From: Macrolepiota albuminosa
Lineage: Eukaryota > Basidiomycota > Agaricomycetes > Agaricales > Agaricaceae
NCBI GenBank assembly: GCA_027475525.1
Contig: JAMWFC010000049.1
Location: 2,464,947-2,528,946, forward strand
Reading direction: 5' to 3'
Length of the DNA: 64,000 nucleotides
Shown here: positions 32,469-43,855 of the stretch, one piece after another
Position numbering within the stretch: the first letter of the stretch is position 1
How the letters are laid out: each line of letters opens with the position of its first letter
The notes under the pieces: generated by a model
Seen by the model: only the letters and a program-made list of their open reading frames with translations
What the model was told of the DNA's origin: nothing
The model's database searches: none
Made by a program: the position numbers and the translations under genes

Positions 32469-33019
32469 TGTTGGGATACAATCCCTACTGCCAAATTGAT
32501 TGTTTACTACTAACAAAAAGTAAGTATTTATATGTAAGTAAATGCCCTGAATTAAACTATATGGTGAAGAAGTCCACAATCATGCTGTCAGTCTGAGTCG
32601 GCAAGAAGCTAAGCGACGTCAGGTGCTAAGGTGAAACTCCAAGCTGTCTGTCATAAAATACTTCATCATTCCTACTGCCACCGGCTAAGAGCATTATGGG
32701 TGCCAAGTGTCTGTGTCCGTGTATGGCCCTGAAGGGTGAGTGGCAAGGTGCGGCAAGGTGTCAAGAGGAGTGCTAAGAATAGATGGTGCCATAAAGAGTG
32801 GTCCTGGAGTAATTAGAGGCTCCAGCTGCGAGTTATTAACATAAAAATATGCAAAAATTAGCCCCTGGAGCGCTAAGACGTGCCGCTCCTGGTGGTCCCA
32901 GTGTGCCAATGTGAGATGCTTGTGTTGGTGCTATCTGTGGTTATCTATAATGGGAGCTCATCAGCGGTGTTTGGTGTCCACCGTCATTGGAGCCTTAGGC
33001 GCAATTCTCATGAGGAACA
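32469..33019 (-). repeat. Candidate LTR (TGTT...AACA)
   Basis: Starts TGTTGGGATACAATCCC at 32469 and could end AGGAACA at 33019. On the minus strand the sequence next to it, TTTTGGTCACCC, could be a primer-binding site. The outer end and the partner LTR are not confirmed. The GCTAAG words also occur inside it (32618, 32770, 32870). Confidence 0.35.
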
Positions 33020-34016
33020 TTGAATGGTACGTCGTCTTTGCTCTATTGTCAGTAAAGCTCTTATAGATTAAACGTCTTTAGTGGAACGGTTTCATAATAA
33101 TAGTAGAAGACCCTTTATTAATCATTTGTATCGGTGCAGCTAATAATTACATTAGTACTTCACTACTGAGGCCGTAATTTGTTTCTTATCAAAAAAAGGG
33201 CAAAGAAAACTGTTGCCTGTTTCATAGCTAGGTTTTACAATAGAAACCGGCAAATTTCCTCTGTCTGAAGACTTTTTTCTATTGGAAATTGATACATTGG
33301 AAATGGCATAACAGTTTACCTTTTCACATTTTTATTATTATTATTATTATTATTAGTATTATTTTATATATATATATATTTTTTATTTTATTTTATTTTA
33401 TTTTTTTTATTGACGTTAAACCGCCAGTTTTCAGAAGACCAATGTAAGGGCCTGATGAATCGCGACAATCACGTGAGTTAGCCTAGGAGAGGAGGCGCAA
33501 GTGAGACTGGGTTCTGTAGGGAACTTTCACTTCGACGTCCTCCTCCCTAGGTAAGAAAACACAATTGGGTGCCATTAGTGCTTACTACTAGTCAACCATT
33601 CATATTTTCGTATATGATGTCTTTATGCCAACCTGGATTGTCAACGTTCAGCTAACTGAGCTTTATTGCCAGTAGGTAAAAGGATTACCGAAACACCTTA
33701 ATCGGTATCATAGTATCATGATTTGTTATTCCCCTACACTGTTTAATACTTCAATTTTCTGATTGTGATACCGTAGGCTTGTTAAATACAATTGATTATT
33801 AGCATGTCCAAGTCATCCGATCACTTACAACGTCCGCAATGAAACATTGTCGGTGTCACACCGTCCTGATGTATAGCCCGTTAGTCCAATGTAGTACACT
33901 ATCTACATATATAGTACACTATCTACATCTGTAGTACACTATATACAACGTTCAACCATATACCATATACAGTACGACATATACAATGTACAATATTTAG
34001 GGTTGCGAGCAAGAAA
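33020..34016. other. AT-rich spacer with microsatellites and a hairpin
   Basis: Contains (ATT)n near 33335-33365, TA and TTTTA runs near 33364-33410, an imperfect hairpin (33477-33555), and a threefold GTAGTACACTAT.TACAT repeat at 33890-33950. No gene seen. Confidence 0.5.
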
Positions 34017-34274
34017 TTACGACAGGGGCCTCCTCCCAACCTCATCTTCCTCCTCCGTCTCTCCCATGGTTGTCGTCGCTGCTGCTTCCGCTTCAACCAT
34101 CGCCGCTTCAACCATCTCCGCTGTTGCCACTGCCCCTCTTCCCATCATTGCTGCCATCACTGCGGCTTCACTCGCCTCCGCTGTTGTCATTTCTTCTTCT
34201 AAAGTCAATACCAACATCGCGATTATTTCATTCTGTGTTGGCATGGGCTGGCCAGCGTCCGCTGCCACTTCCAT
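34017..34274 (-). pseudogene. Possible C-terminal extension of the Zn-cluster-like gene
   Basis: 85 codons continue the same frame directly after the TGA at 34275-34277: MEVAADAGQPMPTQ, then Ala/Met/Glu-rich helical sequence. If the TGA was once TGG, this was the native C-terminus. Confidence 0.45.
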
Positions 34275-36155
34275 TCAAGTTCCCAGTGTCACTGCATTCC
34301 TGCGTCGGTGCGCTGCTAACAGACCTCCCAACTGATCGATTCCTTGCGTAATCTCTGGTGGGATCTGCTGGGGCAGCCCTTGCTGGATGAGGGCGAACGC
34401 CGAGGAACTACCGTCCAATAACAGTCGGTACTCGCGCACCATTCCTGGGCGTGAAGATGTATCAGGTATATGGTATGGGACATAGGGTCACTTACGCATA
34501 ACATCTTCATGGGACGACGCCAACGCGTTCAACAGCCAGTTCCTCCTCCTTAAAATCCGTGGCTGTGCCGCCTCCACTCGCCGTATCGCCTGTTGTACCT
34601 CCTCTATCTCCGACGCCCCGGGTGCCGCATTGTCCGACCCTCGATTCTCGATATTCTCTACTTGCGCTCGCAACCCAGCCAACTCGTCTTCGATAGCCAC
34701 GCGTGCCACTAAAGCGGCATCTCTGTCTCCAAATGCTCTGTCCCTGTCACAAATAGCCGCATTCCTCTCTTTCCGCATGGCCTCCCAAGCGCGTTGTTCC
34801 CGCTGAAGATCCTCTTGTGTGTGGTGCAGCTGTAATGTTACCTGGTACCCATTTGCCATGGCCTCTTGCAACTGCTGGCGCGTTTCCTCATCAATAGACG
34901 ATTGGGCAGGTATCAGGGGGATTTCACGGATATCTGACATGTCCAAGCTTGGAGACCTCCGCGCACGCTTGTACCCTATTATCTCCACTGACTCGGTCGA
35001 AGCTCGGCGCTTCCCTTTGTCCTGTTGCGGAGACGACGCTTCCACCCTTCCTCCTTGCGACGAACCCTCAGTCTGCGCCTCAACCGACCCCACATCCTTC
35101 GATGAACCCTCAAGCCGCGATCCACTTGACTCCTCGCCCTTTGACCTGGGCACATTACCCACACTCGATGACTTTGTATTTGCGTATCCACGCACACGAT
35201 TAAATAATATTGAACCCGAATTCCTTGCCTCCCTGAAGTACGGCTCCGGCGATGCTCGGCGCTTTCCCTTATCATGCTGAGCCATCGGCGCTTCCTCCGT
35301 CAACGCAGGTGAAGCTCTGCGCTTCCCCTTATCCTGCTGTGTAGTCGACGCCTTCGCCTTCCTTCCTCTCAATGAACTCCCAGCCTGTGCCCCACCCGAC
35401 TCCTCGGCCCTTGATCTGGATGCACTAGCCAACTGGCTCAGCACCCAGGTCATGTCCCACCCCTGTTCTTTGCTCATGCAAGATGCCTTCCATGTCTGAG
35501 CCACGGAGCATCGCTCATGCCAGGCTCGACAGGAAACACACACGGAATTATCCCTGCGAGATTTTGCCACTGGTGCCTCGAATTCGCATGGTTCACCTCG
35601 ACGTGAGCATAACGAGCACTGGTGATGGTTAGAACGCACGACCGGGCCAGGAGAACACTCACAGGACCCTTGTTCTGACACCACTTGAGGGTGGGAGGGC
35701 CATGGTGCCGGTTTTGGGCCACGGCAAATTGCTCCGGTGTCACATCGGCTTGAGGGATCCGCTTCGTTGCCGGGACTCGCCGTACCTGACCGGGCCCGAG
35801 AACAGGCTGTTCAGTACGCGTCGACGAGCTCGCAGCAGGTGCTGATTGGACTGAGCTGCTCGGACCGGCTGTCTGCGTGCTCCTCTCTGGTGCCAATGGG
35901 TCGGATGTCAGTGTCGATGAACTTGATCCCATAGACCGGCCTGCCATCTCTGGGGGGGGAGGAGGGCGTGCCTGGTGAGTACGCAGACATGCCGGAAAAC
36001 TACTTACGCTGCTGGAAAAGGGCTGCTATCCGCTGCTCGTCTAGACGGCGCTCGTATATTTCTCGGCGCTCCTCGTAGCGTAGCCATGAAGCAGTTGAGT
36101 TATCACCAGGCGGGGGTGGCGTAGGCGAACGGTTAGGGGTAGAGTGGCGCGACAT
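34275..36155 (-). CDS. Zn-cluster-like nuclear protein, four exons, 575 aa
   Basis: Exons (minus) 36155-36008, 35949-35663, 35618-34496 and 34444-34275; introns 58, 44 and 51 nt, all GT-AG, and total coding length divides by three. Start is the ATG at 36155 (MSRHSTPNRSPTPPP). After splicing, two cysteine clusters appear: CSLCSRRGEPC and CVSCRAWHERC, i.e. CX2CX6C-X15-CX2CX6C. This resembles a Zn2Cys6 domain, though the spacer is longer than usual. The middle is disordered with three DKGKRRAS repeats (nuclear-localisation-like). A coiled coil follows (RQQLQEAMANGYQVTLQ to LRAQVENIEN), then LLLDGSSSAFALIQQGLP. Likely nuclear and possibly DNA-binding; target unknown. The terminal TGA may be premature (see next entry). 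Confidence 0.8.
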
Positions 36156-36599
36156 AGTCAAAGAAGGATGGATGGTCGAAATGTTTTTCTTATCTACCCT
36201 TTTGTTATGATGGCATCAAGATTCTACTTCTATTACCGCTATGAATGCATAGCCACCGCCACATCGCTTAGATGAATAAATAAAAATAAACCCCGAGTTT
36301 GTACGTAAGTAACGATAAGAGCGTTGTGTCCATACAGATAGTTTTGAATCCTCTGCAAAGTTCATGTATTTTTAACTAAACTTTTCAAGTGCGTTTTCGT
36401 CATTTACTGTTTCATGTGTTGTGAATGTCATATGCAACGCTTATACAATATAAAGGTTGTAAAAATTGAACGTAAAGGATGGATGGGAATGTCATTACTC
36501 ACTTAGACTCCTTGCCGGTTGCGTAAGACCTACGCAGTGTGTCGTTCCAAAGCCTCAAATGGTACAATATATCACTGATCACATACAGGGTCGATCCTA

Positions 36600-36722
36600 A
36601 GATGCTCGGCATTCAGCGGATCCCCATGGAATGTGATCGCCGAATACACTGCCGATCATCGGGTGCTCAGCATCAGCAGATCCGCATGGAACATGATCGC
36701 TGAATAGACCACCGATTATCGG
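36600..36722 (+). repeat. Diverged 61-bp tandem repeat, two units
   Basis: Units begin GATGCTCGGCATTCAGCGGA (about 36600) and GGTGCTCAGCATCAGCAGAT (about 36661). Each carries ATGGAA..TGATCGC.GAAT and ends CCGATTATCGG-like. About 80% alike. Confidence 0.7.
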
Positions 36723-36885
36723 CAAGCGTGACTTTGGTTTCACTATCCTCAACGACAAGACACGGCCACCTTGACCCATATTTTGGGTACAGGTGCCCTG
36801 GGGTCAATGCAGGTAATATATAATACATCCAATGCCGATTTTGATACTGATTATGATTGGTTAGAGCATAACTATATTTTGACTG

Positions 36886-36950
36886 AATGAGGGGGAGGGG
36901 ATGGGGGGGTAGGGGGGGGGGAGAGGAGAGGAGAGAGAGAGAGATAGAGG
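36886..36950 (+). repeat. G-run tract followed by GA microsatellite
   Basis: Four or more G-runs (GGGGG, GGGG, GGGGGGG, a run of nine or more) within about 40 bp, then (GA)n. The plus strand could form a G-quadruplex. Confidence 0.7.
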
Positions 36951-37225
36951 GTTAATACAAATATCCAGTGATTCATAATATTGGATTATAATACCATTGT
37001 TCATTTACCGACACATTTTAAGTCAGCTCTGTGGCTTGCCGGCTACATAAAATCAAAAGGGCATCTTAGGGTTTGTATGTATCATCACACCTGTGTGTGA
37101 TATCATTTCTTCGTGAGTATGTTATTGCTGTCTGAAACCAGTACATTGTTTTGGTCCCAGGTATGCAGCCACCTGGGTGAAGAGGCGCATAGGACGTCGG
37201 CCTCCTCCAAAGTATTCACTTGTTC

Positions 37226-37256
37226 GTAAATAAATAAATAAATAAATAAATAAATA
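37226..37256 (+). repeat. AAAT microsatellite
   Basis: Seven uninterrupted AAAT units. Confidence 0.95.
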
Positions 37257-37274
37257 TATGATCTATTTGTCGTT

Positions 37275-37316
37275 ATGGCTGTGTACCATTCGAATATGCG
37301 GCCGTTGCATAGCCAC
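37275..37316 (+). repeat. 42-nt hairpin unit 1
   Basis: ATGGCTGTGTACCATTCGAA opens it and GTTGCATAGCCAC closes it; the ends pair imperfectly (TGGCTGTG with CATAGCCA). Confidence 0.65.
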
Positions 37317-37398
37317 TATAATCATGAACATACATTTTATAATATATATTTAATTATTTGTTGTTAATATAGTAATAGCGTGTAATTTCATGCATATA

Positions 37399-37440
37399 GT
37401 GGCTGTGTATCAATCATATATTTGACTGATATACAGCCAC
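37399..37440 (+). repeat. 42-nt hairpin unit 2
   Basis: GTGGCTGTGTATCA pairs with TGATATACAGCCAC at 13 of 14 positions around a 14-nt loop. Best of the three units. Confidence 0.75.
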
Positions 37441-37746
37441 CAGGGGTTGGGTCCAACGCTCGCTTGCTGGCTTAGTCGCATCCTAACAGGCCCTTTCTAT
37501 CATAATAGCCTTATCCTTCAAACTCTTCCTTTATGTAAATAGTGGATTTCGCTCGTGGTGGTGGCAAGCTTGCTTCATTGGGTTTTTGATGCTACCCCAA
37601 TTGCACCCTTTTAGTTATGCCTATACTGTTCAGCTGTGGCTACCGAGGTGTTTCCTACCCGATATGTCCTTAGCTACCATGTAGCGGAAGTAGATAGCAT
37701 TGTAGACGTACGGCTGTATTTAATTATTTATTCCAATCGTGTTATT

Positions 37747-37788
37747 GTGGCTGTGCATCATTCGAGTATACTATTGCTGTACAGCCAT
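37747..37788 (+). repeat. 42-nt hairpin unit 3
   Basis: GTGGCTGTGCATCATTCGAG opens it and GCTGTACAGCCAT closes it. Same length and end sequence as units 1 and 2. Confidence 0.65.
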
Positions 37789-38538
37789 GAGTTCTGTGCT
37801 TGCTACATGTATTCTGTATTATTACATTCTTTCGAGTGCGAAACAATCTAATTGAATCTAAAACGTGTAATATTGCTTTTACCTTCACATATTGTTTGAG
37901 GTGATATAACTATTTATCCGTCGATGTCGTATTTAATCTTTCTTGGTCCACGGTTTATAAAGGTATCGTACCTAGATAATTCATTGATCAAGCATTCAGG
38001 GAGAAAAAATAATAATAATTATAATAATAATAATAATAACATATAATTCCCTTTGGTAGGTATTGCCAAACCATTCGTCCATACGGTCGATTATATAATC
38101 GATGTATTATTTTGATGCGATGACGCTTATTTGACATGTTGTTTTGATGATGATACTTATTTATTACTGTATTAACTGGGAAAAAAACAAAAAAAAAAAA
38201 AACGACACAACATGATGTGGGTGGTAGTACGTGGTATGTTAGCTCTATGGACGGTGGTATATGCGGTGCTCGGTACTCGGGTTAATATAGAAAGGCAATG
38301 AGGGAACGGCGATGAGAGCTTGCGGAACAATTCAGCAGGGACGACCGATTGACCAGATGTGAGAAATAGGATAACTCGGTGAAAATATAACGGACCGCGT
38401 TGGGTAAAAATGTCGTATCAAAGCCATCGTAAGATATCAGTTGTCAATGTTCATGTAATTCAACATTTGTTGCTCGAAATTGCCGGTACTGACCACCTTG
38501 CCGGCCCTCTGTTGGGGTTCTCCGTCGTCTTCATACGT

Positions 38539-39446
38539 TCAGAGCTTCCTTTTCACCGGCTCGTAGTCTTTGCATTTCAGCGGTTGCCCCTTCCTCTTCT
38601 TGGTAATTGTCAGAGTGAGAAGAATGCATTTATTGTTTATATGGCCGCTCACTAGTGCAAATGTTTCGTCCAGCAGCGTTATCGATCTCAAAACTGTTAA
38701 CATCTTGTACTTCCCTCCCCTCAATGGAACGACTGCGAAGGATACCTGCGCCGCAACTATATCGCCGATTCGGAAGGACTGCGGTTTGATCCTCTTGAAC
38801 CTTTGATTTGTGTGAGCATCTATGTTTTATGGTCGTTGTCTGTGTATTCTTACGTTTTATCTCCTTCCAATGTTATCCTTGCTTGCGCATACTCAACGAC
38901 ATTGTCTGATGTTCTCTTGAACCCCCCTCGTGCAATTTTTTCGAGCAATCTGTTGGGGTCAGTATCCTTTTCGAATGGAATGTGAACTTCTCGTTTGTCC
39001 GAGTCCTTTGCGGGTGTAAACACCCTATTGTTTGCGTACAATATCTTGTTTCCTTCGTCTGACATTTCTTCCGACCATTCTTCCAGTTCGCCCTCTTTGA
39101 ACTCCCAGTCAAATGCTTTGTATACTGTTTTTGCCGCAGCCATGGCGTCGTCAAACTGCTGCGTGCCAAGCCCGTCCAGTTTTATTGACTGTTTGAGGTA
39201 TTTACACTTCCGATTGAATTCACTACATCCCTATCAGCCATCTTCAATATGTGTAGCATCATTGAACGCTCACTTTATAGATCCTCCTATCTTAAATGGG
39301 GGCAGATCTATGTCTGCTATTGCACCATACACTGTGAATGTTGCTTCCTCATTCGTCACCTTGCCGTCCTCATCTGCTAGCAGTAGTCTCCATATTTTTG
39401 GGCTCTTGTATTGCCGGACTATTACCGTATTTTTCCATTCCGGAAT
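38539..39446 (-). CDS. Conserved-looking protein of unknown function, multi-exon
   Basis: Supported exons (minus) 39446-39274, 39222-38854, 38800-38653 and 38598-38539; introns 51, 53 and 54 nt with GT-AG ends and agreeing phases. Text landmarks: WRLLLADEDGKVTNEEATF, QSIKLDGLGTQQFDDAM, HIPFEKDTDPNRLLEKIARG, then FRIGDIVAAQVSFAVVPL and GGKYKMLTVLRSITLLD across a splice site. The phrasing matches a lineage-specific Agaricomycete family I cannot name. No catalytic motif; the GDIV..QVSF...P....KYKM block looks like a beta-rich (OB- or cupin-like) domain, which is only a guess. The 5' exon is unresolved: an upstream ATG at about 39575 followed by a donor after TTCTTCAG does not match in phase. Confidence 0.65.
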
Positions 39447-39575
39447 CTTCACAATCCATTAAATCTATGTGTGGACACCATACATATATATTTTCATTTC
39501 ACCTGAAGAATGTCATGAAGTCATGCTTCTCCCCGGTGCTCGTCATACTTGACATGTTGTTCCAAGGTACTTCCT

Positions 39576-40778
39576 ATGTCAATGTCCATGTAAATATATA
39601 TATTTTTCTTTTATAATTCTAAAAGGCTTCATTCAGTATGCACTTGCATTGCTTTTGTCGTACTCGTTGTTCATTTGTGTATACGTGTATGCGATGATAA
39701 GATGGGCTACGGAATGTCTGGTGAGCTGATGCTGTCTCATGTCGTACGGCAGACGTCTATTATAAACATCTTTTCAGGGTCGACTATCTGCGTGGCTTCT
39801 TGTTCTCATGTCACGTTGCATCGGTATAATTCAGACAACGTTTAAGGGTCGACTGTCTGTCTGGCTTCTTAGCGATTCGGATATATTTTATCTCTCCTAT
39901 TCAACGTGTTTGGAAAGATAAGACCGACTCGATTTGTTGCGTCTCCCTGTCTGCAAAACCTCTAACTGTCTCACAGGCAACTTCTTTCCCATGGATTCTC
40001 CCGTCCCACGGGATTGTGTTCTTTTCTCTTTGTTTCGAAGCATGTGCATTTCCACGTCAATATATTGCTTATTCCGTTGTATCAGTTTATTTGATTTTGG
40101 CTTATAGATTGTCTGTTCCCTTGATACTGAGTGGGTTACTTGCTTCTATCATCTTTTAGGATTGAAATAGGTTAATTCAAACTGACTGATTAGATTGCCT
40201 ATTCATATTACCTACATATTACTCTGTTATTACTATGGGATTGAACAAGGCTACTTCAAATTAACCTTTTGGCTTGCCTATTGTATCCCTTCCTTCTTAC
40301 ACCGTTATTGCTACGTTTCTCGTAGTATCTGGATCTTTCCGCTTTTTTGCTTTTCTACATCCAGGCTCGCCAGTCTGGCGCATGTAGAGCTTATGTGAAG
40401 TCGCGTTTTCTTACGCAGGTGGTGTCGTTCAATTTGTCTAAGCGATTATTAATTATTCTTTATCCGTCTACCGAATGGCTGGCTCAAATCTTCTAACCCA
40501 ATGTAAACTCCGTGTTTCTGTATTTTTATTTTTATTTTTATTTGTTTTAAACCCTTTTTCCCCTATATTTGGCCTGTATATTCAGTTTATCATTCAACCA
40601 TGGGTACTTGTACTATTATATTTGGATTATTCAACTTCCATTACTTTTGACGTTTACGTGTCTGTTAGTCTGCCGGGACACCATAAAACCTGCGTGCTGT
40701 AGGCATCCTTATCCTCACTCTTCTGCTCTATCTATCTCTCGCTGTATTTGTTTCTATTTCGTTATACTTGGTATTATC
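39576..40778. other. AT-rich intergenic region, possible divergent promoters
   Basis: Lies between the minus-strand unknown gene and the plus-strand gene at 40779. TATA-like and T-rich stretches (40518-40560) but no distinct element. No gene seen. Confidence 0.5.
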
Positions 40779-43700
40779 ATGCCCCCACGCAAAAAGTCAA
40801 AGAAGACCACAGATAAACCAGAAGATGTGACGTGTCCTTTGTACGAGCAGCTGCAAGCTTTGTAAATTTATGTCTGCCTACGTATTATTTTTATACTGAT
40901 ATATTTGACTATAAGAAATGCAGACCAATTGAACGTGTGCGTTATGTAATCGTTCGTATGTACAACCTTGACATGCGCTATCAGTATATTTGCAGCTGTG
41001 TTAGCCGGCAACTCGCCTGTCAATGCCGATTCTGCATCTTCCTCTTCAGCCAAGCGCAAAATTGGTGTCGCCCGTGATGTGTACATGCTTGTATATCATG
41101 TCGATTTCAATGATTGCTTATCGTTTGTAGTGATAGTACGCCCTGTACGCCTTCGCCGAAAAAGAAGAGGGCGGGTGGCCCTTCAAGCGTTGAGTCCCCG
41201 GTCATGTGCGTACTACTGTTATGTTCTTGACCTTCGGTTGACTGCATACTGTTCATTTAGACGTGCCTTGGAGAAGCTTTTGGCCAGTACAGATGATGTA
41301 ATGTCCACTCCAACTGGGCGAACTATGTTAGTCGGATTACACTATTTGTAATATGATCCACCTGAAAATGTTGTTTCTCATATATCTTCAGGCGCAGTCG
41401 CACCCTTTCAGATAACCCTCAGGTTGCAGGGGTCACGAAATCGACCACACGTATCCTTTCCAACATAAAGGCTGATGATAACTCGGTGCCTGAAAATTCC
41501 CTGGATAACAGAAATAGCATCATATCGCTTGCAGAAAGCGACGATTTGCTGGAAGTGTCAGTATTTTATATTTAAATTTATTGTAAATACTGCTCATGCA
41601 GTGTCTTGCAGAAAGCGACGATTTGCTGGAAGTGTCAGTATTTTATATTTAAATTTATTGTAAATACTGCTCATGCAGTGTATCTTTATTTTTATTCTTA
41701 TTCGTGGTATCGGTACATCTTGCATTTGTAAACCGCCTGCCCATTCATTGGACGACAAAATTCTACGCCATTAGTGACTCTATTGTCGATAAAGACGCCT
41801 CCGACGACGGGGTCGACGGGAGTGGCTTTGAGTCGTTGGAATTACCCGATGATGAAGCTGATGCGGCAGACTTAGATTTCTCAGACAGTGCGCCGATTGC
41901 ATGCGACAATTCTGATGACAAATCATTAGGGTTTGCTGCCTCCGCCGACGAGCAAGAGGGTGCTGATGATAATGAAGGTTGTCGTGTTATGGAAGATGCC
42001 AGTACGTCTGTGCATGGCGTCGCTACTAAACGCGACGATCCTGTCAATGTTGGTGCTGGTGAACACTATGATATTGAAGAGTAGCATCTTATTATTTGCT
42101 TGATTGATTTCTGCATTCTGATTTTTTTTTTTTTCTTTTTTTTTTTATATTAGATTCGACGGTGCTACTGATCCGACTGTTATAGTTACTAATCCTCCGG
42201 TTATGCAGCCGGATGTACAGGATCCTATGTTCGCCGCTACATATAATACCCTCCCATCTCTTCCGTATGTCTGTTTATAGCATCCACGTTGCAATAAGTA
42301 CCGTTCTGTTACCATTTATTGACGTATTTTTCGCACAGTCGCGTGTTCAATATCATACCGTATGGATATGATAAACAAATCAGTGATGGATCAGTGCAAT
42401 TTGCACGTATATCAGCCGTGACATCGAAGATGTCCGGAGAAAATGCAGAGTATGTGATTATGTTGTCTTGTTCATGTGCATCATCGTTACACACGTTTAT
42501 AGGTCTTTGGTTCGAGGCCTCTTGTGGGTCAAACATGGCTTATACGTGCATTCAGCTCACATACATCCTGATAATCTTACTGCCAAATCTCGTCGCCTTG
42601 CATTAAATAATGGGGGTAACGCTTTTTGCATCGACGTCATGTTCCTGATAATCTTACTGCCAAATCTCGTCGCCTTGCATTAAATAATGGGGGTAACGCT
42701 TTTTGCATCGACGTCATGTTCGCGTTGTGTCTGCTTCTCATCTCTTCGATTCCGGCGTAGAAGTCGGCAGTTACTCGTCCCCCTATAAACAGAAACGATT
42801 GATGATTGTGCCATTCCAGCAAGAATTCCTACGTTCTATGGCCAATGTTGGAAACGTGTTGGGATTACGTTCTGATCCCATGGGCTCTTACTCAAGCTAT
42901 GGGATGGCCTTTGTAACCAGAGGCGAAGGGAAGAGCGTGTCCTTCAAAAACTGTAAATTTTCAACTTGCGTGTAGCATACCTTTGTGTTGACTGCACTTT
43001 GTAGCGGGTGGCTACTCAGTGCCTGCTCTTTTGAAGCCTCCTGTACTTACAGATGATTTTTGTGTTGACTGCACTTTGTAGCGGGTGGCTACTCAGTGCC
43101 TGCTCTTTTGAAGCCTCCTGTACTTACAGATGATTCATGTTTTCTGTCAAATCTGCTCCTATTGTACCGACTCCGAAGTTCAAGAATTCTGTGGAGGCGG
43201 TAATAAATTATGAATCGATAGGTGTGTCTTCCGTGTCATTATTTGACTACTTATTTATTTCTTTCTTTCCAGTTCCTGTATACGACGGTCATTCGGAAAC
43301 TGGGCCTGCCTTTTGGTTTTTGGCTGCCGACTTCGATGCTATCACTAGTTGGCGCTCATACAATGGTAACACATCCGATGTTTCCGAGGGGTCCGTTGTT
43401 GCCGTGGGTTACACAGCTGGATGGTTTGAAGGTTCCTCTTCAGTGTATGTTCACTATTTGTTACGATATTCTTATTGGTTATTTATTTGCTTATTTTTAG
43501 GTTCCTTTCTACTAACATCAAGTTCGTCATGGTTCTTCACACCCCTGATCTTGTTGTGGTTGGTGGTGCAGGCACCAGGCACGTGGCATCCTTGATGAAA
43601 CCCGGTGGTCTTGAAGGGCCTGCATCTGGTGCTCTGGGAGGGTCGAAAGCTATTTCTTCTTCTGGTTCTGTGGGTGGTATACCCTCCGAACGCTGTAGTG

Positions 43701-43855
43701 CCAGCGCCAAGACGTCTCACGTCGCTGGTTCAACTGCTTCTCCCCGATCTGGTGTTGGTATATCGGCATCGGCCACAACTCGTGGTGCTACCTCTAAGCC
43801 GACTCGTTCTGCTGGGCTACCCAAGGGGAAAGGTAAAAATAAAGAAGTAATCTGA
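40779..43855 (+). CDS. Acidic multi-exon nuclear-type protein, unknown function
   Basis: ATG at 40779 starts a basic N-terminus (MPPRKKSKKTTDKPEDV); exon 1 ends at 40861. Later coding blocks include a nuclear-signal-like TPSPKKKRAGG near 41140, a strongly acidic block (DASDDGVDGSGFESLELPDD, 41790-42080), SGVEVGSYSSPYKQKRLMIV near 42750, and the C-terminal VPVYDG...FWFLAADFDAI with FL.TNIKFVMVLHTPDLVVVG, then a Ser/Gly/Lys-rich tail ending at TGA 43853-43855. Clear introns: 42953-43004, 43222-43272 and 43445-43500. Not all exons could be phased, partly because three 77-bp duplications (41528, 42567, 42982) lie inside it. It probably belongs to an Agaricomycete-specific family that I cannot name. 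Confidence 0.65.
41528..41681 (+). repeat. Exact 77-bp tandem duplication (1)
   Basis: Units 41528-41604 and 41605-41681, identical, beginning CTTGCAGAAAGCGACGATTT. Lies across an exon-intron edge. Probably an assembly artefact (see findings). Confidence 0.95.
42567..42720 (+). repeat. Exact 77-bp tandem duplication (2)
   Basis: Units 42567-42643 and 42644-42720, identical, beginning CCTGATAATCTTACTGCCAA. Inside coding sequence. Confidence 0.95.
42982..43135 (+). repeat. Exact 77-bp tandem duplication (3)
   Basis: Units 42982-43058 and 43059-43135, identical, beginning TTTGTGTTGACTGCACTTTG. It duplicates the splice acceptor at 43004. Confidence 0.95.

Larger units (their letters stand above)
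36156..38538. other. Intergenic region with repeats and hairpins, no gene
   Basis: Normal CpG, AT-rich. Holds a two-copy 61-bp tandem repeat (36600-36722), a G-run tract (36886-36924), an AAAT microsatellite (37226-37256), three 42-nt hairpins, and AAT/ATA runs at 38008-38045. Only short open frames. Confidence 0.6.

Noticed and set aside
37275..37788. CRISPR-like array
   Set aside because: Only three units, irregular spacing, divergent centres and a eukaryotic context.
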